64,000 nt of DNA from Todiramphus chloris collaris (lineage: Eukaryota; Chordata; Aves; Coraciiformes; Alcedinidae), in NCBI GenBank assembly GCA_025345505.1, contig JANVCC010000030.1, positions 1,446,112 to 1,510,111 on the forward strand. The letters are read 5' to 3'. Positions 1 through 11,430 of this stretch are shown here, in pieces (position 1 is the first letter of the stretch; each line of letters starts with the position of its first letter). The position numbers were made by a program, and so were the translations under genes. A model generated the notes under the pieces. That model worked only from the letters and a program-made list of their open reading frames with translations, did not search any database and was not told where the DNA came from.

Positions 1-87
1 CCCAGGAGGAGAGACAAACAAGGGTGAATTTCTTGTGCCTCCAATCCCAAGGAAGGGGGGAGCAGCCGCTCCGCCGCCGCTTGCAAG
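1..87 (+). other. Probable untranslated first exon (partial at its 5' side)
   Basis: This segment lies in GC-rich, CpG-rich DNA and ends in TTGCAAG followed by GTAAGG, a near-ideal vertebrate 5' splice site, so the exon should end at base 87. It contains no ATG, which suggests 5' UTR rather than coding sequence. One frame, with codons starting at base 3, is open throughout and stays open if joined to the exon at 50723. That run is short enough to be chance. The transcription start is not visible: it may lie upstream of the window or within the first bases. The gene is not recognised. An alternative is a promoter-proximal non-coding RNA that uses the same donor. Confidence 0.62.
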
Positions 88-93
88 GTAAGG
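88..93 (+). other. 5' splice site of exon 1
   Basis: AAG|GTAAGG matches the U1-complementary consensus at almost every position. It is the strongest donor in the first kilobase and sets the end of the first exon. Confidence 0.65.
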
Positions 94-150
94 ACCGGGG
101 CGCTCCGCCGCCGAGGCCCCGCGGGCCGGGGCCGGGAAGGAGCCGCGGCT

Positions 151-175
151 GGGCCGGGCCGGGCCGGGCCGGGGG
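151..175 (+). repeat. (GGGCC)4 tract ending in GGGGG, G-quadruplex candidate
   Basis: Four tandem GGGCC units are followed directly by five G residues. This gives five G-runs of at least three with two-base loops. It lies 64 bases inside intron 1, on the transcribed-sense strand, so it could fold in DNA or in nascent RNA near the 5' splice site. Folding is inferred from sequence only. Confidence 0.6.
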
Positions 176-316
176 AAGGAGGGGAGGGCGGTCGGTCGCC
201 CTGTTTGTCTCTGTGGCGGTTGGAGGCGGGTGGGGGATGGGCAACCGCCTAACGCCTGCCGTGGGTCCTGTGTCCCCCCCCACCCCCCCCGCTTTTTTAC
301 TTAATGCTTGTGGGGT

Positions 317-339
317 GCGCGCGCGTGTGTGTGTGTGTG
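317..339. repeat. Alternating GC/GT dinucleotide tract
   Basis: About 23 bases of strictly alternating purine-pyrimidine sequence run from GCGCGCGC into GTGTGTGTGTGTG. This is a simple repeat with Z-DNA-forming character, inside the CpG island. Confidence 0.75.
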
Positions 340-480
340 CTCCCGTGGGTCCGGGTTGCGGGGGAGGGGGGTATGTTATTTTTAAGTAAACGGCACCCCC
401 GGTTCCCCTCCCCCCCTCCGCACCGCTGGCTTCCCCTCCCCCCACCCCGGTTTCGGTGTTTTTAAAGGATTTAATGGTTG

Positions 481-658
481 GGGGGGGGACACGGGGACGG
501 GGGACACCGGCCTCGGCAGCGAATGGCACACGGGAGCCATGGCGAGCGGCCTATTTTTAGCCAGATTTGTGTGGAGAAGCGCCCTCCCCTCCCCCTTCCC
601 GCATATTTATTTATTGGGGGGGAGGGGAAGGGGGGGAAAGTGGGGTGGGGGTGGGGAG
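481..658 (+). repeat. G-run clusters
   Basis: Two separate clusters are seen. In 481-504 a run of G is followed by GGGG and GGGGG with short loops. In 616-656 there are six or more runs of four to eight G separated by one to four bases. Both satisfy the usual four-run quadruplex pattern on the + strand. Between them the sequence is mixed. Confidence 0.6.
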
Positions 659-680
659 TATCAGATTGGGCCGAAGGGGG

Positions 681-739
681 GGCGAGCTCCACAGAGTGGG
701 GGAGGGGCACCGCCCCTCCCCCACTCTGTGGAGTTCGCC
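681..739. repeat. 28-bp inverted repeat with 3-base loop (hairpin)
   Basis: The left arm is 681-708, the loop 709-711 (ACC) and the right arm 712-739. Checking base by base, 27 of 28 pairs are Watson-Crick. The one exception, 686 with 734, is a G-T that becomes a G-U wobble in + strand RNA. Beyond a G-G mismatch (680/740), four more G-C pairs (676-679 with 741-744) can extend the stem. The arms are extremely G/C-rich apart from a central ACAGAG/CTCTGT segment. It sits about 590 bases inside inferred intron 1. It is too perfect to be an ordinary degraded repeat, but its function is unknown. Confidence 0.85.
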
Positions 740-3658
740 GCCCCCCCCCCCCCCGCTCTTCCTCTTGGGGGGAGGAGGGGGGCACGGTCCATGTCCGACG
801 TTTGCCCCATTCCCAGGGCTAAGCAGCCAAGTTATTGATCAGTTTTCCTGCGAAGTTCAGGGGGAGGACGTGAAATACCCCATGGTGGCTGGGAGTGGGC
901 CGGGTTTGGGGGGGAAAATAAGTTTTATCTTTTCTTGCACTTCACGTGGAGTCTGTTTTCCTGGGCTTATCCCTACCCGACACCCTGGTGCAAATTGGGC
1001 ATTGCATCTTCTGGCCAGGCTTTCATGCTTCATGCAATGTATATGTTTTCTTGATAGAAGCTATAGGTTCTGCAATGGCACTGTCATGTGGCTTGTTATT
1101 ATTGTTGTACCCCGGGAAAGGGTTAAATTTCTCATGTTGTTCCAGGTGAATTTAATCTTTCATCACCGAATTTCCTTTTAAGGCAGCTTGAGAGAATAAA
1201 AGTCTTTCCTCGCTTGTCTTTTCCTTTCTCCCTCAAACAGCAAACTTTGTGCTTTATGATAGAGGCTTGTTGCTGCAGATGACACGTGAGTCCGGAGGAA
1301 AGTTTGGTTTGTAGGTCGCTGTGAAGTTTGCTGGTGAAGTTTTTACTACTCTCCAGTGTGCTTAACTTCTTTGTTTTCCTGTCTGTGTGAATCAAATTTC
1401 TACCTGATTTATGAGGGGGATCACAGAACATACTTCTCTTTTTTTTTTTTTATTGGAGCATGAGGGGCATGATCAGAAAACCCAAGTCTTTGTTGTGTTA
1501 AAAAAACAGATGTACTTCTGGGCTTGTCCAACTCTTCTGTCCTGCGGTGCTAAAATAAATGAGCACATTGAGCATACTTACAAGGTCTTTTGGTGTTGGT
1601 GGTCGCTACCCTTTGGATTTTCACTGGGGCTGTGGTTTGTTCCCCTGTGAGAGAGGGGGCACCATTTGTAAAATAGGGGCTTGTTTTGAGTTGCACTCAC
1701 GCTTTCAAGTGCACTGAGCAGTTCTGGACTTTTGTATTGCTCTGAGCCAGCTGAAGGTTGGTCTGCATGAGGCTCATGCTGGATTTGGGGCCTTCCTTTG
1801 GATGTGTGTGTGTTAACTGTCTTTTCAGATCAGCCCTTGTTTGTAATGTGTTCTGAGAACTCTTTTGTGTGTCTTTGCATTTAAGCAAGTGGGTACGTGT
1901 TCGTGGACAAGCGTAGGAAGGGGTTTTTCTTCTTAGCCTTAGGAAAAGAGGGCTGCACTATTGTGGTGGTGCGTGGGGCACAGATGATGCCCTGGAAGTG
2001 ATCAGAGCAAACTTCCTGGGGTTCCGTGTAGTGATTTTTCTTCTTTCTTTTGGTTAAGATGTAATTGAATACAACGTATCACGTCATTTACCTGAGATCA
2101 CCTCAGCCTGCAGGCTGTCACTGTTGGAAGTTTTCTTAGGGGAAGGTGGATTTGTCTCCATGAGAACAGGGTTCATGTGTTAATGTGTCTTGGGAACTTG
2201 GTGGCATGCCTCCCCAACTGCTATTGAGAACACCTGGGAAAGACTTAGTTCTCACTTCACTTGGAAAGGGGAAGGAAATGTAATTTAAATGTGTCAAAGG
2301 AGTTGGCGCTTTTGGGCTTTTTAGTTTGTTGTTTGTTTGTTGTTTTATTTAACACTGCAAGAGTTCATGATTTTTGCTCGTTGAAATGTGCAGAGCCGTA
2401 ACGCACGCGCATGGCTTAAAGAATGCAACAATTACAGCAGATTCTGTTGCTTAAGCTTTTTTTTTTCCCCTTCAAATAGGTAGTTATTATTTTTCTTTTT
2501 TTCCTGAATTATTTTTTTTTAATGTGAATACTTCTTTAAGTTTTACTCTCTGTATGGTAATTATTGATGTTTGTGTAATGCTTTGAAGTTGTAAGGCATG
2601 GTGTAAGTGCTAAGTACCCAACAGCAGAACTTCATAGTCATTTTCCTATCATGAAAGAGTTTGATGCTAAAAAGTGCTACAGCCCTAAGCATAAAGAGGC
2701 CCTGGATGGATTAGGGGAAGTGGTTCAAAATTGCTTATAATGTTGCTTTCAGGTAATGTTTTTTAGTTAGGAAGAACACGTCTGAATAATGTAAAGCAAA
2801 CTAAGTTGTTTTACCTAACTTGATTTTGTTTGTGGAATTTAATTTAACATGTACTTCACATTTGAGTCAGAATGTGTTTGCTGTTATAAATTTTGTAGTG
2901 GCAGTAAAGACCCACATCCTACAAGGATGTAATCATGCAGAAGCCAGGAAGTCCTGTAAGGAAACATGCACAACTTTGTGAACATCAGCGGTCTGGTTAG
3001 GTTGAATAAACTCTGCAGATGTTGGCGAAGCTGCTCGCAGAAGTTAAGTGTGTTTTGTATTAGTGGTGGGCAATAGGATGTGAATCTTCCATGACACATA
3101 CTTTTTTGGTATCACTGCATTGTGAAGTGTTTTGGGGGAGGCTGAGGCAGTGGCAGGTGTGACACCTTTCCTTCACTAATCCTGTTCTGCTCATCTGGAG
3201 ACCCAAGAGATAGCCTCCCCTCCACCTACCTCATTTTTGCTTGCTTTGCCTGTCTCTTCCCTTCCCCTGGACCTATAGCTGCTCAGGATTGTGGTGCTCT
3301 GTGAATTCTGACACCTTGATGGAGAGGACACTACTGGCAAGCGGAGAAGATATGGGAGCAAACCTGCTTCCAGCTCTTCCCCTTCTGAACTGGGTTAGGA
3401 AGGTCAAAACGTGGTCTGCCCTCCACTTTGGAGAGGAGAGTGAGGATTGTGTTGTCTCAGTACCACAATATTCTGATACTGTAATGTATCGTACTGAAGT
3501 ACAGCTAATTTTTAATCTAATTCACATTGTTTATAAGAGAACTGTGATGCTGTTATGTGTACCGACCATCCTCACTGTGTGTGTGTGTTTGTGCATGCAT
3601 ACACGTGCAGAGTGTAGAGTGTAATAATGGTTGTATATAAAGCCCTAAGCATGAACTC

Positions 3659-3666
3659 ATGCAAAT
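3659..3666 (+). promoter_or_regulatory. POU octamer-like site ATGCAAAT
   Basis: An exact match to the canonical octamer bound by POU-family factors. A single 8-bp match in 64 kb is expected by chance about once per strand, so this is only a motif note. Confidence 0.15.
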
Positions 3667-5254
3667 AACCTCAGGTCAGGAGAGAAGTGAAAGTGTGTAT
3701 TGAACACTGTAATTCTGTGTGTTTGGCTCCTGCAAAAAGTGGCTATTGTGAGAAAATACTCATTGCACGCTCATTTTAGATAAAAATATAAGTACTTGCG
3801 TTAGCTGAAGAAGTGTCACAAGTTTTCCTTTAGGAACTATGATTGATAGCTCTTGTCAGTGTTTTTGAGTTGCGTTACAGCATTAACGTACTACCTTCAA
3901 ATTAACAGCTGATGAGGAAACCATTCCTGTATGTTCCTGCTATTGATTTAGCTACCCCTGTCCCAAATACATGCAGCTTTCTGAGCACTGTAGTATGAAG
4001 TTAGATGGTCTTAATTTCTGTAAAGTAGCTTAATGAAAAGAGTGACTCTACTAGGTTCATCCAGTGATCTCAAGCAGTGTAGATGGATACTGCTTTATTC
4101 ATCTCATAATTGGTTTCCTCGGAGATAAAGTAGGACAACGAAATGAGGAATAAGAAATATCTTTTCAGATGAAATTGTAGGGGAATATATTCGCTTTCTT
4201 TTAACTTTGCAAAATTGAATTAGCTAACGAGGTACGAAGTAGCAAAGATGAGGCAGCATTGCTGTCACTTCATCAAGAGTTGATCGGTTGAGTAAAAAAA
4301 CACTGAAGTCTGGTCTAGAAATCACTGTGTGCCAGTTTGTGTGAAAACTGTGAACTTCTCCTTAGGGTTCTGCCTTGTGGCATCTAATCTAAAGTGAGAA
4401 GGCCCTTTTCTTCCTCCTTGTAATGAAAACAAGGCTGAAATTGTTTATACAAAATGCCCTGGAGTGTTAATGGCTGTGTTTGAGCTCAGGTTGAGTTTTC
4501 CTTTGGTTCTGAAGAATCTATAGAACTCGGCTTACCTTCTTAAACATTGGTTTTTTTATTATTTTTTTTAAATACTTCACCATGTAGTTTCTTGTGCCAT
4601 CCTTTAGAGTCTCCTTTTTATACTGCTAAAGGGCCTTAAAAAAATTCTTCCTTGATAAGAATTAAGTGGCCATTCCAAGCCAGAGGATGAAAATGCACAC
4701 GCTGGTCGGGTGCGTAGGATCTCACTGGCTTGGCTAGCCAGGGAGTGGAGTTGCTGGTGTTGCAGCTTACCCCTGCTCGCTCGTGTTCGTGGATAGGCTG
4801 GTTGCTAGAAGGACTGCTGAGAATATTTTTCTTACCCGTAGAAATAAAAATAAAAAGGCCTGGTGAATTAGAGCCTCTGAAGTGACGAGTTTTATGGAAA
4901 TGTTTCGGCCAATGTACGCAGCGTCCTCCAAAGAGTCCATTCTTGGTCTTTGAATCTCAGTGTACATGGTGTAATCCAGTGCTTCGCAGAGATAGCAAGG
5001 CTCTTCTGAGCAGGTTAGAATACCAAAAGCAACATGTCTACGAGTGCTTTCAGACTAATAGGGCCTCTTTTTGCGACGAGTAATGCAAACAGAGCAAGTG
5101 TCAACCTGGTGCCGTTGGGCTGGTTTAGTGCCCGCGTGGGGCCTGTTGTGCTGTGTGTGCCCTGCACAGCTCTAAGAGCTGCACAGCATGGGGTGGTGGG
5201 AACGGATTTCTGCTGTAGTTCTGCTTGGTGCAGACGTGGCTCTTCTCAAGTGTA

Positions 5255-5305
5255 TAAAGTGGCATCTGCATCTGTAAAGTAAGATATTAATAGTCATATT
5301 TTCAG
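5255..5305 (+). repeat. Possible MIR-like SINE fragment
   Basis: CATCTGTAAAGTAAGATATT followed by AATAGTC resembles the well-known MIR segment reading CATCTGTAAAATGGGGATAA followed by TAATAG. Only about 30 bases align by eye, so this may be coincidence. Confidence 0.3.
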
Positions 5306-7630
5306 CGATGCCGAGTCCCCACCGTTGCATGTGGAGTTGGCAGTTGCCGTGTGTGCCTAGCATTTCTAAAAACCAGGCGTTGCGGGTGGTTTGCTGCCTT
5401 TTGCAAACTCCCATGAGGGTGCAGTTTCTGTTGCTTTCTGGGAGCACTATTAGTAAAAGGCTATGTTGTGTACTCTCGACTTGTGTTTATTGTTGTAATT
5501 CTTAAGTCTCCATGTTGCAAAGGAGCAATCTTGTTTATTAGTAATGTCTAGCAGTAAAAATTCAGAATCATCTAGAGAAAAAACAGTTCCATGGTTTGTT
5601 TCTTTTTTTGTTGTTTATGATCTGCGATTCAGTTCAATGTAAGTGTAGTAGAGAGGCCGTGTGCCATAGGCAGACATACTGAGTGTTGTTTCAGATTGCT
5701 GGAAGTGCATTCATTGCTAGGAATTTTAGCTGGTGTGGTGTGAGCAGTAGGCCTTCCCTTCCCCCTCAGCAGGGCAATAGTTTTGCCAGCCTGGCAAGGC
5801 GGGCAAGCAGCTGTCCCTGCAGCTAAGGCTAGTGGTCCTGTTAACCCCTTGGTGGGTTGGAGGAGTGATGCAGTCGCTTCCCCAGCTGTGTGCAGAGCTC
5901 CCGCTGGACCCACTGACGTCAGGCTGATGGCAGGTTTTTATGAATTAGGGCTGTGAAAGTGACTTTGGAAACTTTCCTGTTCCGTGCGCAGCTACGTGCC
6001 TGCTGGCGGCAACCAGAGAGCGTCCAGAAAAGGTCTCTCTACAGCCTATTCCTGGAGTGTTTTTCCAAGGTTATGAGTTAAGGGTCAAATATTTACTATT
6101 CATGAAAATGTAGTGCTAAATACTGTGCCTAGTGCCAAAACCACAGAAACTGTCAAGGTTTAGAGTCCTAAATATAACCTATCCTAAAAGTTGCATCCAT
6201 TTGACACAAATGGTGTTAAAAGTTCAGGCTCTTCACCTGGGTGACCTACTGCTGGCTGGGACTTTGCTGGATTTCAAGCACACCCAAGGTGAATTTCAAC
6301 CCCCTGATGGTTCCTTAAAAGGACCAGGCAAAGAAGAGAGTTTGATTTCCTGGGAGAAGTTGTCTGGGCTGGCCGAGGAGAGGAATAACAAGTTTTATAG
6401 CTCTCTTGTGTTTTTTGGACAGGCTGATTAATTCTCAAGTGTCAGTGTGACTTCTGAAAAGTCCTTTTTGCCTTGTAAAAATAGTAATAAAAAGATTTAA
6501 TTATTCTTCATTTATCATTGATACTGGTGTAACTTACAGTCCTGTTGGAACAACTGAGAATTTTTGCTGTTGGCTTCGGTACTTTGGAGAGTGTTAAGCA
6601 TAGCTGAAAATTTACTGTAAAGTACAAATTTATCTTAACAGAGATGAGTCTTGTCGGTTGACCCTTCCCCCCACATCCAGGTCTGTTAAGCTCACAGAAG
6701 TGATTGAGAACCTTTCTTCTTTTAGGTTAAGACTAAATTTGTGGGGAAAAAATAGTTTTGACATTGCATAGACCTATGGGGGAAATAACAAGAGATCTGG
6801 GTCAAAAAAGTAGGACATGTAAGATTTAGAAGCTGTTGAAGTGTATTTATTTGTCCTATATTAGGTTAAAGGAAGTATTGGCGCTTTCAGTTTGGCAATA
6901 TGTCCTTCGGTCTGCGGTGTTCTCTAAAGGGAAGACAACTGTTAAACAATGAATCACAGCTCATTTTTGTACAGATGTCAACATTCTTCTCCAGTGCTGA
7001 AATTTGTGCTTGGATATTAACACAGACACACATTCCTAAATACAGACTCTTAGCGATTAATTTTAATTGGGAAGCGCTTCGCAAAAATACGAGTGTTTGC
7101 CATGATGATGTTTGTGAATCTGCAATGTATTTACTTTGGAGTTACATTTGTTCGGATGTAATACTTTTTAACGTCCTTTTAAAGCAAAGTCAGCACAGAT
7201 GTGGAAGGAGGAAAATGAGGAACAGCATTGTCCAACCATCTATTAATGTTGGCATCAAATAAATTGTGATAGAAACATATCTTATGTAGCAATACTTCAT
7301 CTGTGTCCCACAGCTAGTGCTGCAGGGTTTAGAGAAGCGGAGACAGTACTTACTGTGGAACAGGATTGTTTTTTTGATGCAGATGTCCTACCTGATTTTT
7401 TCACTTTATTTCAAATGCACAACTAAATTTCACAATCTGGTGTGTCTTGTTCAGACTGTAAATTTCTAGCACTGTGTAAGACTGAAAAAAAGTGGGGAAT
7501 ATGAAACATTACTATGATGAATTGCAATTAAACTTAAAAATACAATGAAACAGCCACTAAGCAGTCATGGTGAGCTTAATCTGATATTAAGAATGGATAT
7601 CTAAAGGTAGCTGATTAATACAAACCAAGG

Positions 7631-7692
7631 ATTTTTTTTTTGTTGTTATTGTGTGTGTGTTTTTTTGTTGTTTGTTTGTTTTGGGTTTTTTT
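7631..7692 (+). repeat. T/G-rich low-complexity tract
   Basis: A run of T is followed by TGTTGTTATT, a GT microsatellite and mixed T3-7/G1-3 blocks. It is one of about nine such tracts that all carry T and G on the + strand. Confidence 0.75.
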
Positions 7693-8334
7693 AGCAGCTT
7701 TCCCCATTATAGTAAATATTTGTCACAATTGAGTTGTAAGAAAAAATGCTTTACATTTCTGTGACTGTCTTGCAGGGCAGATTGTGAATGGCCTTTGATT
7801 ACATTAGAAATATCAATGTGTTTATCTTACTGTTGGCAAAGTCCATGTTAGTTGGTTCCTCTGCTGTCTACACAGGCAAGGTTATTTTGATATGCATTAT
7901 TTGTTTTTTTCTCATCAAGGCCCTTTGTAAGATTCTTTCTTAGAGTACATATAGTACACACTAAATACGTTAGAAAATAAGTTCTAAGAGTCTGCTCCAC
8001 TAAAAACAAACAGAAAGTTTCCTTGACTGTTCGGTCATCCCGTTGAGGTTCCTGGGCACCACAGCCCTCCTGGGTATATTACTTGCTGGTAAAATAGACA
8101 GGCATTGCTTATGTCTTGGAGATGAAACCTCTGCTCTCTTGTTCCATGGGGTTGATTGTGGAAGCACCAAACTGAATATTCCTGTCCTCCTCTTGTCATC
8201 CCAGTGCCTGGGACACAGCTGGCGTCCTGTGCTAGAGAGATACTGGTTGCTTGTATGTACTGGGGCACGAAACTGGACTTTTAAAGGTCCTGTGTGTACT
8301 GACAGAAGTGCTAAGAAGAATGGGGGGAAAAAAA

Positions 8335-8350
8335 AAAATATATATATATA
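8335..8350. repeat. Poly-A plus (TA)n microsatellite
   Basis: A run of A residues passes into six TA units. It is a simple repeat of no evident origin. Confidence 0.7.
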
Positions 8351-8642
8351 GATGAAGGATATATGGAAACTTTCAGAGGTAGCCAGGGAAAACACTTTTG
8401 ATGTGTTTTGACTTGCTCTCTGATGGTTTGGATGACTTCACATGAGAGACTCGGAGGGTATGTGAGATGCAGTCAGGCTCCGGCTGAGAGCATGTCCATT
8501 TTGTAGGCTGAGATTCTCTGTTGTGCCAGCAGCAAGGCTCGTGTGTGTTGGACGTTGCTGAAGAGCTCCAGAAAGCTGCATTCATCATGTTAGAATATGT
8601 AAAATCTTATTTGCGTGCTTAACGTGCCTCCCACTTTCCCAG

Positions 8643-8687
8643 CTGTGGTTTTGCAACTACCCGCTTGCGGAATGGCGTTTTTTCAAG
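8643..8687 (+). other. Weak candidate alternative 5' exon with ATG
   Basis: CTTTCCCAG precedes base 8643, and AAG|GTAAAA follows base 8687, framing a 45-bp block. It contains GCGGAATGG, a good translation-start context with G at -3 and G at +4, reading M-A-F-F-Q into the donor. The polypyrimidine tract is only moderate and the donor is below consensus. Such blocks occur by chance in 50 kb of intron. Confidence 0.18.
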
Positions 8688-11040
8688 GTAAAAAGAAAGA
8701 AACGCACTGTTTCTAAAAACCCAGGTTCAGAGATGAGGTTTGCCGGAGTTCATTTGCATTGATGTTACTGTAAATGGCGAAAGTTTGGAATGCCAGTTTG
8801 CTTCCATGTGCCTATTGCTGCCTACTTTTATTTGTTAGTCTTGTGCTGTTGGGCCTACTGCTGCTCTGTGTGATTAAAATAACCCCACAAGCCTCCCTCT
8901 GCGTAATTAAAAGACAAGAGGTGAAAGATTACACTGCTTTTTTACTTTCTAAAATTAACCCTTGCAGTGGTCTACATGGCCATGCCCTCTACTCTGCCTG
9001 GCTCTGCTTCCTTGTCTGTGCTGTAGCACGAATGTGGCAAATTAACCTAATACCCTGGAGTGTTTTGTCTCTGGCCTGACAGTTTGCAACATTTTATTAT
9101 TATCCTTTTCTGAGGCTTTATGTGATTTTCTAATCTCCCCCCATTTTTTTTTTCCCCTGGGTTTGCTCTCCTTTTTGTCATTTTGGACTTACTTTTTCAC
9201 TCTCCCTGTCTGTTCTTCTGTCAGTTTGTTAACCAAATTGATGCAACAAAAGTTCCTGTTCTCTGGGTTTTCTCTGCTTTCTTCCCATTTCTTTGAACTT
9301 TAGCTTACATACAGGACTTGAACTGGAGGGGTTAGATGGCTTTTGACCATGCAGCCCTTGTCTGGGGCAGAGTGAGATGTGTGGGACTGTGGAGGAAGTC
9401 TCATTTTGGAGGTGGTGCCACTGGGCATGGAGCAGAGAGCAGCAAGCAGCCTGCCGGTGGGCAGAGGGCTGCCTGGAGCAGCCGTGCAGGGCAGGAAACG
9501 GAGAGGACACCTTTTGGCAGTGCCTCTATTTGATAAAAATAATCTTGGCTTTAGGCACAAAACATTGATCCAACTCTCGATGAAGTCAGAGGGCGGCTTT
9601 GGGAGGAGTTGCTGTGAGTGTTTGGTGCGAACGTGAAAAGCTGAGGAAGTTTGAGTGAAAACCTCAGCGCGCTGTGAGGTTAGCTCGGAGCTTTCTAAAA
9701 TAACGGATTTTACGCAAGAAATTTTTATTGACATTGTGACTTAAAATTAGCAAAACCAGAGTCGGTCGTTGTGAAATCAGTGGCAGCCTTATCTTATTGT
9801 TTTTATTGTGGGTAGTGTTGACAAGTCACATGCCCCATTGTTCTGGGTGAACAAACATGGCTTTGAGACCGCAAGCTGGTACGTGTCCACAGGCGCCTTT
9901 GTCCTGGGCTGCACAGATGAGCATGTGGAATTGTGACTTGGGAGTTGAAAGATCATCTTGCAAGAGTTCACATCTCGAAACTGAGTAATATATGAAATAA
10001 TCTTGCTTGATATCGAAGCACAGTTTTCATTTGGTGTCTTGTTATGTTTCCAGAACCTAAGAAAATAAATCGAAGAGAGTAATGCATTGTAAACTGTCTC
10101 GTACCTCGTTGCCTAGTGAAACCTGGTGGATAGCAGGCTTGAATTGTGGCCCTGAAACAGATATACTTGGGACAGAGAGAATGCAAAATACGCTTTCTCA
10201 AAAGTCAGTGGAAGATTTTTTGCTTGAAAGTCTTTCAAATGCGAGATCTTTACGACCAAACTGTTGACACTTGAGATGATAACAGTGAACCTCATCTCTA
10301 CTGAAGTCACATTTTTGTGATCACTTTTAAATTACTCCTGCTGTTTATAAGTCCCTGTAATAGAGATATGTGTAGTGTATCTAAGGTGGATGCATTGGAG
10401 ACTGGCTGCAGGAGCAAACCTGGCACTCGGAGGCTGTGGTTGTAGTTATCCAGACATATCGGGGGGAGAATCCCATTGAAATCCCTGTGAGTTTTGCCTA
10501 AGGAGGAACAGAAAGATTAGTCTTCCCTGCCTATGCTGACTTTATTATGTTGTTGTTTCTCACACATACTAATAATGTCAATGTAGCTCATTTTCTGGTT
10601 CAGTATTTTTAATTTGTAGAAGATGATTTAACTTTTTGTCAGCTCATAGTCTTTCTTTTTCCTCTTCTGAAAACAGTGCTTGCAGTATATTTTATACCAA
10701 TCAATACAAGAACAGATCACAAAAGTGGTCTGGATTTGTCAGAGCTCCATAGTGGGTGTTACCAGGATGCTTTCATATGTAATGGCATGAAAGTTGGTAG
10801 AAATTTTCAAGCTGGTAGAAAATGTTACAGCCCTCATAGCATGTTGACAGTGTCAGTTGTGTGTCTGTCTGCCCTGTGGTATTGGAAGACACCCTTCAGT
10901 TTTGGTGGTATACAGGCAATCTGTAAACTACTGTTTTAATTTCAGTACAGGATGAATGGGCAAGCTTTTGGCTTCCTAATATGGATACTGTACACTAATG
11001 GAATATATTCTGTGGGTTACAGCTCAAGGTTTTCAGAATC

Positions 11041-11059
11041 TTTTTTTTTTTTTTTTTTT
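11041..11059 (+). repeat. Poly-T tract (19 T)
   Basis: Nineteen uninterrupted T residues with no retroelement body recognised on either side. It could be the tail of a decayed minus-strand insertion or simple slippage. Confidence 0.7.
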
Positions 11060-11344
11060 AGCATGGCTGCAGTTTGTCCCTTAATAGGGATCACTTGAAT
11101 GGAGGGAATTACAGAAATACTTTCTGGTTATAAATTCTCACTCTGAATGTTCATGGGCTTGTATAGATCTGTGGGGGATCCCCAGCAATATGCCTTCACT
11201 CCCCACATGCATAATTTTGCTTTTCTGGGTTGACCTAATATACCTGTATGCAACAGATAACTGTATTTACTTGATTTTCATTTTACATCACTGAAGATTT
11301 TCTGTCCGCATAATGATTAGGACAGAAAGCTGGTGTCAGGATTA

Positions 11345-11430
11345 TCTGCTATTTCTGCCACTGTGTGACCTTAGCAAATGGATTAACAAATTTACCCATG
11401 CACCAGTGATTTAATACTTAACAGGAATTT
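11345..11430 (+). repeat. Possible MIR/L2-like fossil
   Basis: CTGCCACTGTGTGACCTTAG at 11355-11374 closely matches the MIR/L2 core phrase ending in GTGTGACCTTGGGCAA. It is followed by a weaker match to the ACTTAACCT part. MIR and L2 remnants are old enough to occur in bird genomes, though rarely. Identification is by eye on about 35 bases. Confidence 0.4.

Larger units (their letters stand above)
1..790. promoter_or_regulatory. CpG island covering a promoter-proximal first exon
   Basis: CpG dinucleotides and G/C runs are dense from the left edge to about base 790, then drop sharply to ordinary AT-leaning intron. Such an island spanning a first exon and the start of intron 1 is typical of vertebrate housekeeping or developmental promoters. 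No TATA box is seen. The island probably extends left of the window, so the core promoter itself may be missing. The open frames of about 100-200 codons here, on both strands, are explained by lack of stop codons in GC-rich DNA and are not annotated as genes. Confidence 0.75.
790..8330. other. Intronic stretch, no gene seen
   Basis: Mostly unique, T-rich sequence. It holds a short T/G tract at 2321-2350, a GT run near 3576-3588, an octamer-like ATGCAAAT at 3659-3666, a MIR-like scrap near 5255-5305 and a longer T/G tract at 7631-7692. Open frames of 60-130 codons occur on both strands but show no family resemblance and no splice-site framing. No CR1 copy was recognised in this block. Confidence 0.5.

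Noticed and set aside
567-1181. 204-codon + strand open frame and overlapping frames on both strands in the CpG island
   Set aside because: Low-complexity G/P/R-rich peptides arising from stop-poor GC-rich DNA. The frame also crosses the hairpin and G-runs.
10677-10800. Possible exon after a strong pyrimidine tract and ACAG at 10673-10676
   Set aside because: No adequate donor follows within a normal exon length.
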